Notes: generated from the letters alone by a model not told the origin. Shown: positions 22,425-34,970, counted from the first letter of the stretch. The stretch: 64,000 bases of DNA from Heterohyrax brucei (GCA_028571685.1 CM053143.1:156606329-156670328); one strand, 5' to 3'. Made by a program: numbers and translations.

Positions 22425-24368
22425 ATTTCTTGACTCCTGCCTACATGGGTGTTGATTGTGGATCCAAGCAAAACAAAATTCTTGACAACTTCAATCTTTT
22501 CTCCATTTTTCTTGATGTTGCTTATGGGTCCAGTGGTGAAGATTTTTGTTTCCTTTATGTTAAAGTGGAAACCCTGGTGGCATAGTGGTTAAGTGTATGT
22601 TACCCAAAAGGTCAGCAGTTCAAATGTAGCAAGTGCTTCTTGCAGACTTTATGGGATAGTTCTTCTCTTCCCTATAGGGTCACTATGAATCAGAATTGAC
22701 TCAAAGTCAGAGTTTATGTTGAGGTCTAGTCTATACTGAAGGTTGTCATCTTTGAACCTCACTGGTAAGTGAGGTTCTCCCTCACTTTCAGCAAGCAGGG
22801 TGTGTCATCTGCATAATGGAAGCTGTTAATTCTCATGCTTCTTTGTTCTTCATTATAATCCAGCTTCTCAAGTTATTTGCTTGGCATACATACTGTGTAA
22901 GTATGGTGAAGGAATACAATCTTGACACATGCTTTTCTTACTTTAAACCACATAATTTCCTCTTGTTCTGTCTGAGGGACTGTCTGATGATCTATGTAAA
23001 GATTCCTCACAAGCACAGTTAAGTTGTTCTGGAATTCCCATTCTTCACAATGCTATCCATAATTTGTTACAATCCACACAGTTGAAAGTCTTTGCATAGT
23101 CAATAAAACAAAAATAAATAGCTTTCCAGTATTCTTCATTTTCAGCCAAGATCCATCTGACAATACCTCTAGCGCAGCTTGGGCCTCTTCCTCTAGTACT
23201 GTTGGTCCCTAATCATATACTGTCTCCTGAAATAGTTAAAGGCTGATCAATTGCTTTTGGTATAGTAACTCTGTGTATTCATTCTATCTTCTTTTGATGC
23301 TTCCTGTGCCAATATTTTCAACATAGAATTCTTCAGTGTTGCCACACAAGGCTTGAATTTTTTCTTCCGTTCTTTCACCGTGTGAAATGTTAAGCATGTT
23401 CTCTTTCGGTTTTCTAACTCCAATTCTTTGCACATGACATTATAATCATCTACTTTTAGCTTTCCTGAGCTATGCTTTGAAATCTTGTGTTCAGCTCTTT
23501 TATGTCATCATTTCTTCCTTTCATTTTAGCTACTGGATGTTCAAGAGCAAGTCTGAGTTTCTTCTGACATTCGTTTTGGTCTTTTCTTTCTCTCCTGCCT
23601 TTTTAATGACCTCCTGCTGTATGACCTTTTTAATGACCTCTTGCTTTATACATGCATTATATGCTTGACATAATTCCACAACTTATCTGATCTTTGGTCT
23701 TTAGTGTTCAGTGTGTGACATCTATTCTTAAAATGGTCTCTAAATTCAACTGGGACGTACTCAAAGTTGTACTTTGGCTCTAGCCGACTTGTTCTGATTT
23801 TCTTCAGCTTTGACTTGAACTTAGTTAGGAGCAATTGTTGGTCTGGTTCCCAGTTGGACCTTGGCTTTTTCTGAATGATGATGTTGAGCTTTTCTATCAT
23901 CTCTTTCAAGAGATGTAGCCAGATTCCTGTATATACCATCTGGCAAGGTCCACGCATATAATTGCTGTTAATGTTGTTACAAAAAATATTTGCTGTGAAG
24001 AAGTTGTTGGTCTTGAAAAATTCTATCTACGAGACCTCCAGTACTATTTCTGTTGCTAAAGCCGTATTTTCCAGTTACCTATCCTTCTTTGTTTACAGTT
24101 TTAGCATTTCTGCTGCCAGTAATTATCAATGCATTCTAATTGCATGTTTGATCAACTTTGGACTACAGAAATTGTTAAAAGTATCCCATTTCTTCATCTT
24201 TGGCTTTAGTGGTTGATGTATAAATTGGAATAACACTCATATTTGCTGTTTTTCCTTGTATGTGAGTAGATATTTTCCTATTACTGATAGTGCTTCAGGG
24301 TAGATCTGTTCTTTTTGACAATGAATACAAAGCCATTCCTCTTGATATAACTAAGATCAACCCTGTTC
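22425..24368 (-). mobile_element. BovB/RTE LINE, long 5'-side part
   Basis: Continuation of 20480-20772. Reading on the minus strand from high to low coordinates, it covers the endonuclease end (plus-strand tgaatacaaagccattcctc near 24322), the linker region (residues EPKYNFEYVPVEFRDHFKNR around 23730-23790) and the RT domain. A SINE interrupts it at 22567-22712. With the 20480 part this is one of the longest BovB copies here, but frames are broken throughout. It ends at a SINE on the right. Confidence 0.9.
22567..22712 (+). mobile_element. AfroSINE inserted into BovB
   Basis: gaaaccctggtggcatagtg to tcaaagtcagag. Duplicated BovB target: tttatgttaaagt on the left (22554-22566) and tttatgttgaggt on the right (22713-22725). 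The SINE is younger than the BovB copy. Confidence 0.92.
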
Positions 24369-24538
24369 AAAAACCAAAACCAAATCCCATGACACTGACT
24401 TGATTTGGTCTCATAGCAACTCTAAAGGACAGAGTAGAACTGCCCCATAGAGTTTCCAAGGAGCGCCTGGTGGATTTGAACTGCAAACCTTTTGGTTATC
24501 AGCTGTAGCACTTAACAACTATGCCACCAGGGTTTCCC
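24369..24538 (-). mobile_element. AfroSINE
   Basis: aaaaccaaaaccaaatccca to tgccaccagggtttccc, near full length, between BovB and L1. Confidence 0.92.
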
Positions 24539-24771
24539 AATCCTACTAGAGAAATGCAAATCCCAAACCACAATGAGATGCCACTTCACACCCACTGTGA
24601 TGGCTATTATTTAAAAATAAAAAGTAACAAGTATTGATGAAGACATGGAAAAATTAGAACTTTTATCCATTGCTGATACTAATATGAAATGGTAAAGCCA
24701 CTGGAGAAAGTTTAGCAGTTCTCCAAAAATATAATTATCCATTCATGTCATATCAAATAAAAAAATTTTAA

Positions 24772-24787
24772 AATATATATATATATA
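24772..24787. repeat. (TA)n microsatellite
   Basis: Short uninterrupted TA run inside the L1. Confidence 0.8.
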
Positions 24788-24842
24788 ATTATCATGTGAC
24801 CTAGTAATTCCATTTCTGGGTACATACCTAGAAATAGACCTC

Positions 24843-25387
24843 TGTCTTAGTCACCTGGTACTGCCCTAACAGAAATGCCACCAAGACATGGCTTTAACAA
24901 ATAAAAATGTATTCTCTCACAGAAGTCTGATTCAAGACGTGGGCTCCACAGGAACACACTGTCTCTTTTGTCTTTGGAGGAAGGTCCTAGCTGTAGCAGT
25001 CTTTGTTTGCTCTGAGAACATTTCGGTGCGGGAACCTCAGGTCCAAAGGACACATTCTGCTCTCAGCGCTGCTTTCTTAATGGCATGAGGTTCCTAATTC
25101 TCTGCTTGCTTCTCTTTCCTTTTATCTCTTGTAGGATAGAAGGATAAAAGGTGGTGCAAAGCACACTCCAGGGAAACTCCCTCTACATTACATCAGGAAG
25201 GTGACCTTAGGAAAGGTGTTACAGTCTCCCTCTAATCCTCTTTAACATAATCCAATCGATTAACCACTGGCAATACAGCATAGTAAAATCACAAAATGGA
25301 AGACGACCACAATATTCTGGGAATCACGGCCTAGCCAAATCACAACATGCATTTTTTTTTGTGGGGGACACAGTTAAATCCATGAGG
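24843..25387 (-). mobile_element. MaLR-type solo LTR
   Basis: Fossil LTR in reverse orientation: tgtcttagtcacctggtac at the left (3' end) and gggggacacagttaaatcc at the right (5' end). It interrupts the L1 3' region. Flanks acctc and atatc match poorly as a target duplication. Confidence 0.88.
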
Positions 25388-25895
25388 ATATCCAAAATAA
25401 CTGGAATTAGTGACTCATCCAGATAGATGTATATGACGGTTTACTGAAGCATTAGCCACAATAGCCAAAAGGTAGAAACAACTCAAGTGTTCAACAACAG
25501 ATGAATGACTAAACAAAATGTAATACATACTTACAATGGAATGTTAATCAGTCATAAGGAGCAATGAAATCCTGATGGATGCTGCCACAGGGATGAGTTT
25601 TGAAAACATTATGCTGAGCAAAATAACTGATATATAAATGGACAAATATTGTACAATCCCACTTACATGAAATATCTAGAAGACACAGTTACATAAAGAC
25701 AAAAGTTTATTAGTGGTTACCAGATACTAGAGAAAAGTAGAAATGGAGAATTCTTACTTAAAGGGTACTACATTTCTGTTGAGGGTGATGAAAAACATAA
25801 GAAAATGGATAATGGTGATGGTAATGAGGGATGACTAGTTCCAGCACCTACTAAAGTATATTATAAAATCCTCAAAATTAAAAAAGGACGATACT

Positions 25896-26360
25896 AGTAT
25901 ATGACATCTCAATCCAGAGAGGAAAGATTTTCCAATGGTCTTGATATGTAAATATCTAGAAAATTTAGTTTGAGCTATATTTCATGCACCATACATCAGA
26001 ACATACATCAAGTTAATCAAGTGCTTAATTTTTTAAAATGTAATAATAAAATATCAGAAAATATTTTTAATACTTAGGTTGAAAAAGGTTTTTTTGTCCA
26101 AAATTTGAATCCTGGAAATTATAAAGAATAAGATTCCTGATTTTGATCTTCTCCATACACATATCTTTCTGTGTTAAAAATAATAACAATAACTATTTAC
26201 AAAATCAAAACCCAGGACATAAACTGGGGGGAAAAATTACAACTGAAAGCACAAAGAAGGGCCAAATGTGAAGGGCTCTTAGAAATTGGTAAGAAAAATA
26301 CCAAAATCCAAATAATATGACTAAATATTTCACTAAAAGTCATTAAATATCTCTGTAAAG
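25896..26360 (+). mobile_element. second L1 fragment (ORF2 C-terminal region)
   Basis: Matches an L1 stretch that lies upstream of the part at 24541 in the L1 consensus, so it is a separate fragment: aatggtcttgatatgtaaa, gaaaaaggtttttttgtcc, gaagggctcttagaaattgg. Very diverged. Confidence 0.65.
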
Positions 26361-26364
26361 GGAG

Positions 26365-26716
26365 GAAAGATTTGAGATGGATGTGACTTGCTTTGGTTGA
26401 TAAAGTGTGGCAGAAGTGAAGGTTTGCCAGTTTCAACTCTGTACCTTGTATGCTTTTCTGTTGTCTCTTGACTCTTGTCTTTGCCATGGGAACAAGCCCA
26501 GGTTAAACTGCTAAAAGATGAGAAAACAGCTAGAGCAATGCCAGCTCACCCTTCCTGAAGTCATCCTGGACCAGGCAGTCTCAGTTAGCCCACCAGCTCT
26601 CAGGCAATCCTGCATCAGGACAGCAGAAATCATAAAATAACAGAAATACTATTGTTTGAAGCTACAAAGTGTTGGAGTTGTTGTTTCCCTAGCAATGGTG
26701 AGTTATGTAGGAGATT
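26365..26716 (+). mobile_element. MLT1-like LTR
   Basis: Old MaLR fossil. Blocks tgacttgctttggttgat, ttgactcttgtctttgcc, gaacaagcccaggtt, tcatcctggaccaggcag, and tattgtttgaagctacaaag at the end correspond in order to an MLT1 LTR. Much more diverged than the tgtcatgg LTRs, so probably a eutherian-wide layer. Confidence 0.75.
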
Positions 26717-27184
26717 CTTATATTTGGAATGTAAAAAAAAAAAGGAGAAAAGGTAGAAGGGTGGACATTCATGCTGAGTAATACTTAATGTGACTGTCTT
26801 AGTTTTGTTTCCTCACTCCCCAGTGGTTAGCCCTGATAGCAAAACAGACAAGAGAATCATCTCATCTGACTGAGGTCGCACTAATTAATTTACAAGGTAG
26901 AGAATCCTTTGGGGTGGCAGTAATGAATGCAGCCTTTGGACTACTAAGTATTTTTATTACTATTATCTTTTCATTACAAAAAACTTGTAAAATAGATCAT
27001 TTCACTGGTTTAACAGGCTTAGAAGAAAACAGTTTACAAGCTGAGAAGTTTGACCTGAATTATTTTGAGTCCAAATTCTGATCATCTAAGAGGTAGTGAA
27101 GAAATACACACTTAACTAAGACACAGTATACATCAAATTGTTACAATGTTTAAAGATGTTATTCTTAAAACAGCACTAGCTCAC
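26717..27184. other. unique DNA
   Basis: No repeat or gene recognised. Confidence 0.4.
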
Positions 27185-27395
27185 TCATCTATGCCATATC
27201 GTACAAGCTTTGCCACTTACTTGTATTGCAAGGTTGGGAATATTATTTAAATACTATGAACCTCAGTTTCATCACTGATGATTATCATTACAAATGAGAC
27301 ATATAAAAAATAAATCAAATTATACATGTATGTATACACACATAATATTTTTATTGATATCTGGCATATAGTCAATACTATGAAAAATGTCACCA
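27185..27395 (+). mobile_element. MIR SINE
   Basis: ctttgccacttacttgtat, then cctcagtttcatcactgatg and atatctggcatatagtcaa follow the MIR consensus order. Ancient and diverged. Confidence 0.7.
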
Positions 27396-28210
27396 TAGTA
27401 ATAGCTGTATAAGATAATCAATGGCTGGCACAGACTGCATGGCAATTAAACATCAACTGAAATGAATTAAAAAACAAACAAACAAACAAATTATTTCCTT
27501 CTAACCCTGGCAACCTTGATATCTTGAACTTGATCTACCATGTTAGCCTATAGGAGACATTCCTACAAACATGGGTACTGAATACTTTAAATGCTTTTTG
27601 GACAAAAACGTGCCATATTCATTCCCTTTATGCCTTTCATCCTTGACTTAATGACTGAGACAGGGAGATTCTACCACTGAATCATTAATGAAAATGGGGA
27701 CTGTCTTTTCTAATTCATAATAGCTAGGTCTAATAACTCATAAATGTTACTTTTAAATCAGAAATAGAAGATGACAAACCAGGCTTCAAGGATATAGGAC
27801 CATTTTGATCAGAAAGAAATTGTAAATGTAGACTGTGTCACCAAAATGCAACTCAATTAGTTTCAGTCGCCTGTGCGTCTGTCCAGATGATTGTCAATCA
27901 TCCGGATTGACTGATGTTTTCACTGACAGGACTATCTTTTAACCGAATTTACCAGACTTTTAGCATTGCAGATACACCATCATAATGAGCAGTCTATTAA
28001 ATGCAGACCCCAGCAATGTTAGCATCACACTCCTCAGAGAAAGGAGTGAAAGTGACTATTAGCACATCTTAAATTAGGAATTAAAAATATTCTGTGATTC
28101 ATCAATGTTAATTAATGAAAGTATTCTTTCACTGGCAAAAATCTCTTGCAAATAGGAAATTACTTTTTTTCCTCCCAGAAATTATGAGATCAAACTCTGG
28201 ATATTTTCCC
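27396..28210. other. unique DNA
   Basis: Contains (AAAC)n at 27469-27489 and a 7-bp-arm palindrome gatgattgtcaatcatc at 27886-27902 within a locally CpG-containing stretch. No gene recognised. Confidence 0.4.
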
Positions 28211-28379
28211 ATAAACCAAAACCAAACTCATTGCTTTGGAGTCTGTTCTCACTCACAGCAATCCTATAGAACACAGTAGAGCTGCTCCGTAGAATTTCCA
28301 AGGAGTGTCTGGTAGATTCAAACAGCCACCCTTTTAATTAGCCATTATGGCTCTTAACCACTGCACCACCAGGATTTTC
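28211..28379 (-). mobile_element. AfroSINE
   Basis: ataaaccaaaaccaaactca to tgcaccaccaggatttt. Confidence 0.9.
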
Positions 28380-28474
28380 AAAATCCTATTTAGTTCTTTT
28401 CAAAATATTCATTTTGATTTTGGTGAATATTTTATTTTGGTCAGACAATAAGCAAGTTTGTTGTTACCTGAGTT

Positions 28475-28570
28475 TTGTTTGCCCAGTCCTTTGCCCTCTT
28501 GATGCTTGTTGGTATGTTTGAACTCCTTGCTGGGGCTATTGTGTCAATTCATCTCAATAAGGGTTTTCAA
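28475..28570 (-). mobile_element. BovB/RTE 3'-region fragment
   Basis: About 95 bp: ttgtgtcaattcatctcaat is the diagnostic block. It stops at the SINE that follows. Confidence 0.65.
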
Positions 28571-28806
28571 ATAAACCGAACCAAACCAACCGAACAAACA
28601 AAAAACCAAATACATAACCATAGAGTCTATTCCAATGCATAGCAACCCTGGGGGATGCACTAGAACTGCCTGTGGGGTTTCCGAGGCTGGAAATCTTAGC
28701 AGAAGGAGACTGCTGCTTCTTTTGCCCACATACCAGCTGTTGGGTTCATACTTCTGATCATTCAGTTACAGTCAAAAGCTTAGCCACTGTGCTATCAGGG
28801 TTCTCC
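28571..28806 (-). mobile_element. AfroSINE, long variant
   Basis: ataaaccgaaccaaaccaac, gagtctattccaatgcatag, ccgaggctggaaatctta and gtgctatcagggttctcc. The tail side is A/C-rich. Confidence 0.82.
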
Positions 28807-29214
28807 AGTCTCTAAATAACACCCAGTAGTTCTAAACGACACCCAATGAGTATATGTCTAATAACACACTCTCCAAAAAAAAAAACCAAAAAACTATCTT
28901 ATTGTGTCTTTAGTGAACAGCTACGCAGCAAATTAGGTTCCCAGTGACAATTTCTACACAAATTTTTCAGCCATGCTAAACATTCTTTGAAAGATCTTTC
29001 TATCTGTCAGCACCAAAGCCTCTATCATATTATGAGAAATTACTACTGCATAAATTTTTGAAGTAAACAACTTTGTATGACATAAAAACAAAGTGGAGAA
29101 AGCAACAGATTCCTACCAAGCAGCCAGGCGTCACTCTTCCTTGATTATATGCATATTCTGGAGCATATTGGATTTTAAGCACTTAACTAGGCTTCCATTT
29201 TCCCACGCCTTCTT
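28807..29214. other. unique DNA
   Basis: An A-run near 28876-28894; nothing else recognised. Confidence 0.4.
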
Positions 29215-29490
29215 CAGTAAGGTGCACCGTACTACCACAGCAGGGACACATCAGCACTACTGACAGTTTGGACTGCCTAATTCCTTTGGGGGGATGTCCT
29301 GTGGACTCTAGGATATTAATCAGCAGCCACAGTCTTGACCCACCCTCCCACACCAGTAGCGCACTTCCGGGCAGCATTCTAGTAACATTTAAAAATATCT
29401 TTAAAACAAAACAAACAACAGCAACAAAGTGTCTCCAGATTCTCCCCAGTGCTATCCAGGGAGCATGTTCACCCTGACTGAGAACTTCTG
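29215..29490 (-). mobile_element. hAT-type MITE (MER5 group)
   Basis: Non-autonomous hAT-Charlie relic: actgacagtttggactgcc, gggatgtcctgtggactct, gtgtctccagattctcccc and ctgagaacttctg follow the order of this MITE group. An A-rich stretch of about 35 bases interrupts it near 29390-29425. Exact family name uncertain. Confidence 0.8.
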
Positions 29491-29691
29491 CCCTTCAGTA
29501 ATCCAACATAAATTGTCATACCAAATTTCACCAGAGTCATTGACCCAACGCACGCTAGCCCTTTCAGCCTGTTTTGGTTTTTGCTTTGTTTTAAAATACA
29601 AAGAGTTTTGAGTCCAGACCTGTACTCTCAATTCAGTTTCTAGTGTCTGAAAATGGTTCTGTGTGAGTCATTACTGATAGATTAACGCCAT

Positions 29692-29729
29692 GAGTCGGAT
29701 CCGACTCGAAGACACTTGGCTGGCTTGGC
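29692..29729 (+). mobile_element. SINE/RTE tail-only fragment
   Basis: About 40 bp carrying gccatgagtcggatccgactc, a near-perfect palindromic stem with intact CpG sites, then gacacttggctggcttgg. No SINE body precedes it. Relatives at 40786 and 61790. Confidence 0.6.
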
Positions 29730-30164
29730 AATATTAGCAACACGCTTTAGATCTTGGATCTATGCTACATGTTTTATTTGTATTAATTCATGTTGTTTGT
29801 ATTTGTAATCAACTAAAATCTTTTTGTGATATATGTCTATTCTAGTATTTATACATGTTACCAAAACATCAGGATATAAGAAATAAAAAAGTGTTAAGTT
29901 GAGGGGTGTATACACTCTGAATTAAACACAAAGAAAAAAAAAACCTATGTAACCTGAACATGTTAGATGGATACACGTATATATGAGTGTCTATACCAAC
30001 ACATACACCCATTTTTATTGCCATGAAAACAAAATTTTAGTAACTAGCAGAAATATTTTAAAGTGATATAACTAGCAGCATGGAGTATATAGGAAAAAAA
30101 TGTTGTGATTTGTTTACTTCCTGCAAAAACAATCTTCAGTCTATGGCATATGTTTTATTACTTA
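29730..30164. other. AT-rich unique DNA
   Basis: No repeat or gene recognised. Confidence 0.4.
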
Positions 30165-32064
30165 TCTTTGTCTTCAGAAGATGAGTTCCTCAGGTTGGAA
30201 GACACTCAGTATATGACCAGGGAAGAGCAGTCTCCTTTAAGTAGACTTGATGTCAATGATGTAGATAGAGTCAAACTTTTGGGACCTTCGTTTGCTGATG
30301 TGGCATGACTCAAAAAAAGAAGAAACATCTGTAAACATCCATTAATTACTGGAATGTAGAATACATCAAGTATGAATCTAGGAAAATTGGAAGCCATCTG
30401 AAATGAAAAGTATTATAATTAAATGTACAAAGTCCTGGAGACAAGAAACAAAAAGAAGAACACATTCAGCATTTCTAAGTTGAAGGAAATGAAAAAAACT
30501 TCAAATCCCAAGTTGCAATTTTAAAGAATTCTACTACAAAATATTAACTGATGTAGGAAGCACCAAAAGAACATAGAGGGAACACGGAGTCTCTGTACCA
30601 AAAATAATTGTTAGATGTTCAATCATTTCAAGAAGTAGCATATGATCAATGGTCTAACAAAGGAAGAGATTCAAGCTGCACTGAAGACGTTAGCGAAAAA
30701 CAAGTCTCCAGGAATCAATGGAATATCAACTGAGATGTTTCAAAGAAGGAGCGCAGCACTGGAACTGCTTGCTCATCTTTGCCAAGAAATTCAAAAGACA
30801 GCTACTGGCCAACTGGCTGGAAGAGTTCCAAAGAAAGGTGATCCAAGAGAATATAGAAATTATATTGATATCATTGATATCACATACAAGTACAATTTTG
30901 CTGAAGTTCCTTCAAAAGTACATGAAGCAGTACATAGACAGGGAACTGTTAGAAATTCAAACCAGATTCAGAAGTGGACATGGAACTAAAGATATAATTT
31001 CTGATATCAAATGGATTCTGGCTGAAATCAGAGAATACCGGGAGTGTTTTCATCTGTTTTATAGACTGTACGAAGGCATTCAATGGTGTGGATCATAACA
31101 AATTACAGATAACATTGAAAGAATGGGAATGCAAGAACACCAGGAAAGGTGTATATCAGAGTTGTTTCCTTTTACTAAACCTATTAAGTCTATATGCTAA
31201 GCAAATAATCCCATAAAATGAACTACAAGAAGAATAACAAGGCATCAGGATTGGAAGAAGTTGCATTAACAACCTGCTTTATGCAGATGATACAGCGTCA
31301 CTTGCTGAAATTGCAAAGGAGTGGAAGCACTTAACTGATGAGGATCAAAAATCACAGCCTTTAGCATGGATTACATCTCAATATAAAGAAAACAAAAATC
31401 CTAATGTCTTGCCCAGTAAGCAACATCACGATAAACGGAGAAAAGGTTGAAGTTGTCAAGGATTTCATTTTATTTAGATCCACAATCAATGTCCATGAAA
31501 GCAGTGGTCAAGAAAAAAACCAAAACATTACACTGGGCAAATCAGCTGCAAAATGCCTCTTTAAAGTGTTTATTTAAAAAAAAAAGAAAGAAAGAAAGAG
31601 AGAGAGAAAGCGCAGATGTTGCTTTAAAGACTAAGGTGCACTAGACTGAAGCCAGGGTGTTTTCAGTTACTTCACATGTATGTGAAAGCTGGGCAGTGAG
31701 TAAGGATAATTAGAGAATTGAATTAAAGTGTCAGCAAAAAATACTGACTATACCACAGACTGCTAAAAGAACAAACAAATCTCTCTGGGATGAAGTACAG
31801 CCAAAATGCTTGTTAGAATTAAGAATGGTGAGATTTCGTCACACGGTTATGTTATCAAAAAGATCCAGTCTCTGGAGAAGGGCATCATGTTTGCCAGGGT
31901 GGAACATGAGTGGAAAATGGGAAGACCCTCAACAAGATAGATTAACCCAGTGGCTGCAATGATGAGCTCAAGCATAACAATGATTGTAAGGACTAGGAAC
32001 AGGAACTTCTATGGTACATAGGGTTGCTGTGAATAGGGACCACCTTGGTGGTACCTAACAATAA
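30165..32064 (+). mobile_element. BovB/RTE LINE, internally deleted
   Basis: The start (30165-30405) matches the element's 5' region; the longest translated stretch includes DVNDVDRVKLLGPSFADVA. At about 30405 it jumps to the region just before the RT domain, so the apurinic-type endonuclease region is missing. The RT follows: GLTKEEIQAALKTLAKNKSP near 30650-30710 and an LYADD catalytic box at 31277-31291. The 3' end ggtggtacctaacaataat is intact. Multiple frame breaks, and an (AAAG)n expansion at 31578-31611. Confidence 0.92.
31578..31611. repeat. A-rich (AAAG/AG)n microsatellite in BovB
   Basis: A-run followed by gaaagaaagaaag and gagagagag, expanded within LINE coding sequence. Confidence 0.85.
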
Positions 32065-32583
32065 TAGCCTAGTTATGCAGTGCTGCTATAACAGAAATAT
32101 CACAAGTGGATGACTTTAACAAGCAAAAATTTATTCATTCATAGTTTAGGGGGCTGGAAGTCTGTATTCAACACATCAGCTCCATGGGAGAGTTTCATTG
32201 TCTCCCAGCTCTTGGGGAAGGTCTTTGTCATCAATCTTCCCCTGGGTCTAGGAGTTTCTCAGCACAGGGACTCTAAGTTCAGAGGACACACTCCACTCCC
32301 AGCTCATTTTTCTGTTGGCAGTGAGAGCCCCCTCCTCCCTGCCCCCTTCTCTCGTCTATATCTTGATTTTTTTTAATTGACTCAAGATACAACCTAATCC
32401 TGTAGGTTGAGTCTTGCCTTGTTAACATAACTACCTCTAATTTTGCCTCAGTAACATCATACAATTTTGGCTTATAACACATAGGTTATTAAATCACAAA
32501 GTGGATGACATCCACACAATACTGGGAATCCTTACCTAGCCAAATCACATACATTTTTGGGGGACACAATTTAATGCGTAACA
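32065..32583 (-). mobile_element. MaLR-type solo LTR
   Basis: Fossil LTR directly at the BovB 3' terminus. agtgctgctataacagaaa on the left and ttgggggacacaatttaat on the right define it in reverse orientation. No convincing 5-bp flanking duplication. Confidence 0.87.
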
Positions 32584-33047
32584 ATATGTCACTAAAAATT
32601 GAAGGTAAGAAAATACGATAGGTAGAGGATAAACCTATGACAAGACGGGCTACTTTTAGGGCTTCTATATCTATTGAATCCCATCAATACAGATCCCAAG
32701 ATGTCTCCATGTTAACTTATGTTCTTAGCTATTAGACTTAGAGCTGTAAAAAAGTTATTGCTTCCCAATTTCAAGGTTCACTTACTTTTCAACTGAAGAC
32801 GACTAATAGTTGGAATATAAATTTCTTTCTTTGAAAACAAAAAGCTGGCTAAAAGTCATAAAACAACAGAACAATTCTTAAAAGCCCAATTCTCAAGAAG
32901 AACATCATGAATAACACCCCAGCATCCTGGTCCAGCTTCTTAGTCTTTTCTCAAGTTGATAGCAAGAAACATCCATCCTACACACACTCCAGAAATTCTA
33001 TTCACAAACTCTCTTAGAGCAAATAATTGGATTAAAACAGGAGACCT
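32584..33047. other. unique DNA
   Basis: No repeat or gene recognised. Confidence 0.4.
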
Positions 33048-33192
33048 GAATCTGTTGCCTTCAAGTCGATTCTATCTCATGGTGATCAGGGTAGAACTGC
33101 CTTGTAGAGTTTCAGAGGAGCAACTGGTAGATTTGAACACTGACGTATTGATTAGTAGCCAAGCTCTTAACCACTGCATTAGCAGGGCTCCA
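33048..33192 (-). mobile_element. AfroSINE
   Basis: tctgttgccttcaagtcgat to cattagcagggctcc. Confidence 0.88.
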
Positions 33193-33264
33193 AAACAATG
33201 GGCACATTTTCAAAAACACAAAAAATAAAATTTAGAAAGAGTTAATGTCAAAATTCAGATTTAG

Positions 33265-34968
33265 AGAAATGTTGTGGTTAAGGTATTATAACAATGTGTG
33301 CAAAGAGCTAGAAATAGAAAACCAAAAGGGAAGAACATGCTCTACATTTCTCAAGCTGAAAGATGTGAAGAAAAGCTTCAAGCCTCAAGTTGCAACAGTG
33401 AAAGATTCTGCAGGAAAACATTAAATGACTCGGGAAGCATCAAAGGAAGATGGAAGGAATATACAGAGCCATAATACCAGAAAGAATTGGTTGATGTTCA
33501 ACCATTCAAAGAGGTAGCAGATAACCAGGAACTGATGGTACTGAAGAAGGAACTTAAAGCTGTATTGAAAGCACTGGTAAAAAACAAGCCTCCAGGAATT
33601 GATGCAATATCAAGCAAGATGTTTCAACAAACAGATGCATGACTAGAAGGGCTCACTCAGCTATTCCAAGACATTTGGAAGACAGCTACCTGGCCAACCA
33701 AATGGAAGAGATCCACATTTATGCCTATTCCCAAAAAAAGATGATCCAATCAAAAGCAGAAATTATTGAATAATATCATTACTATCACGTGCAAGTAAAG
33801 TTTGTTCAGTATCCTTCAAAAGTGGGAACTACCGGAAATTCAAGCCAGATCCAGCAGATAACATGGAACCAGGTACATCACTGCTGATGTTGGATGGATC
33901 TTGGCTGAAAGCAGAGAATACCACAAAGATGTTATCTATATTTCATTGACTATACCAAGGCATTTGACTGTATGAATCATAACAAATTATGGATAACACT
34001 GAGGAGCATGGAAATTTGTGCTTATGAGGAGTCTGTATACGGATCAGGAGGCAAATCATGTAAACAAAACGATGAGACACTACATGCTTTCAAGTCAGGA
34101 AAAGTGTGTGTCCGAGTTGTATCCTTTCATCACACCTTTCCAGTTTGTATGCTGAGTAAATAATCCAAGAATCTGGACTATACGAAGAAGAATGAGTCAT
34201 TAGTTGTGGAGGAAGTCTCATTAACTACATTATGCAGGTGACCCAAGCTTACTTGCTGGAAATAAAGAGGACTTCAAACACTTACTGATGGAGATCAAAG
34301 ATCACAACCTTCAGCGTAGATTGTACCTCAGCATCAAGAAGACAAAAATCCTTGCAACTGGACCGATAAGCAACATTGTGATAAATGGAGAAAGGATTGA
34401 GGTTGTCAAGAATTTCATTTTCCTTGGTTCCACAATCAACACCCATGGAAGCAGCAAAAGAAATCAAAAGACACATTGCATTGGGGAAATCTGCTGCAAA
34501 GGACCTCTTTAAAGTGTCGAAAAGTGAAGATGTCACCTTAGAGACTGAAGTGCTCCAGAGGCAAGCCCTGGTATTTTCAATCGCTTATAAGCGTGCAAAA
34601 GCTAGACAATGAATTAAGAAGACAGAAGAAGCATTGACACCTTTGAATCATGGTGTTGGAGAAGAACATTGAAAGTACAACCAGAGTGCTCCTTGGAACC
34701 AAATATAACAAAACTGCAATTCCACGTACTTAAGACATGTTGTCAGGAGGGATCAATCCCTGGAGAAGGACATCACCCTTGGTCAGGTGGTGAGTCAGCA
34801 AAAAAGAGGAAGACCCTCAACAAGATTGTTGCAGTGGGGCAATGATAGACTAATGCACAAAAATGATTGTGGGCACAGTGCAGGACCCAGCCGTAGTTGT
34901 TTCTGTTCTGCATTGGGTTGCTATGAATGAGGACAAACTTAAAAGCACCTAACAACAGCAGCAACATC
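33265..34968 (+). mobile_element. BovB/RTE LINE, 5' truncated
   Basis: Begins in the linker before the RT (tgtgcaaagagctagaaat) and runs to the intact 3' end aaaagcacctaacaacagc. The RT catalytic box reads YAGD instead of YADD (plus-strand cattatgcaggtgaccc near 34230). Later coding includes residues LFLSI-like KTKILATGPISNIVINGERI and FIFLGSTINTHGSS at 34330-34455. Inactive. Confidence 0.93.
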
Positions 34969-34970
34969 GT

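Larger units (their letters stand above)
24541..25895 (+). mobile_element. L1 3' region (L1M-like), interrupted by an LTR
   Basis: Classical mammalian L1 end: gaaatgcaaatcccaaaccac, caatgagatgccacttcac, cacaatagccaaaaggtag, aacagatgaatgactaaac, acaatggaatgttaatcag and attagtggttaccagatac. The LTR at 24843-25387 sits inside it. ORF2 end plus 3' UTR only. Confidence 0.92.

Noticed and set aside
30642-31098. Overlapping plus-strand frames as a gene
   Set aside because: They are pieces of the BovB reverse transcriptase (EEIQAALKTLAKNKSPGING).
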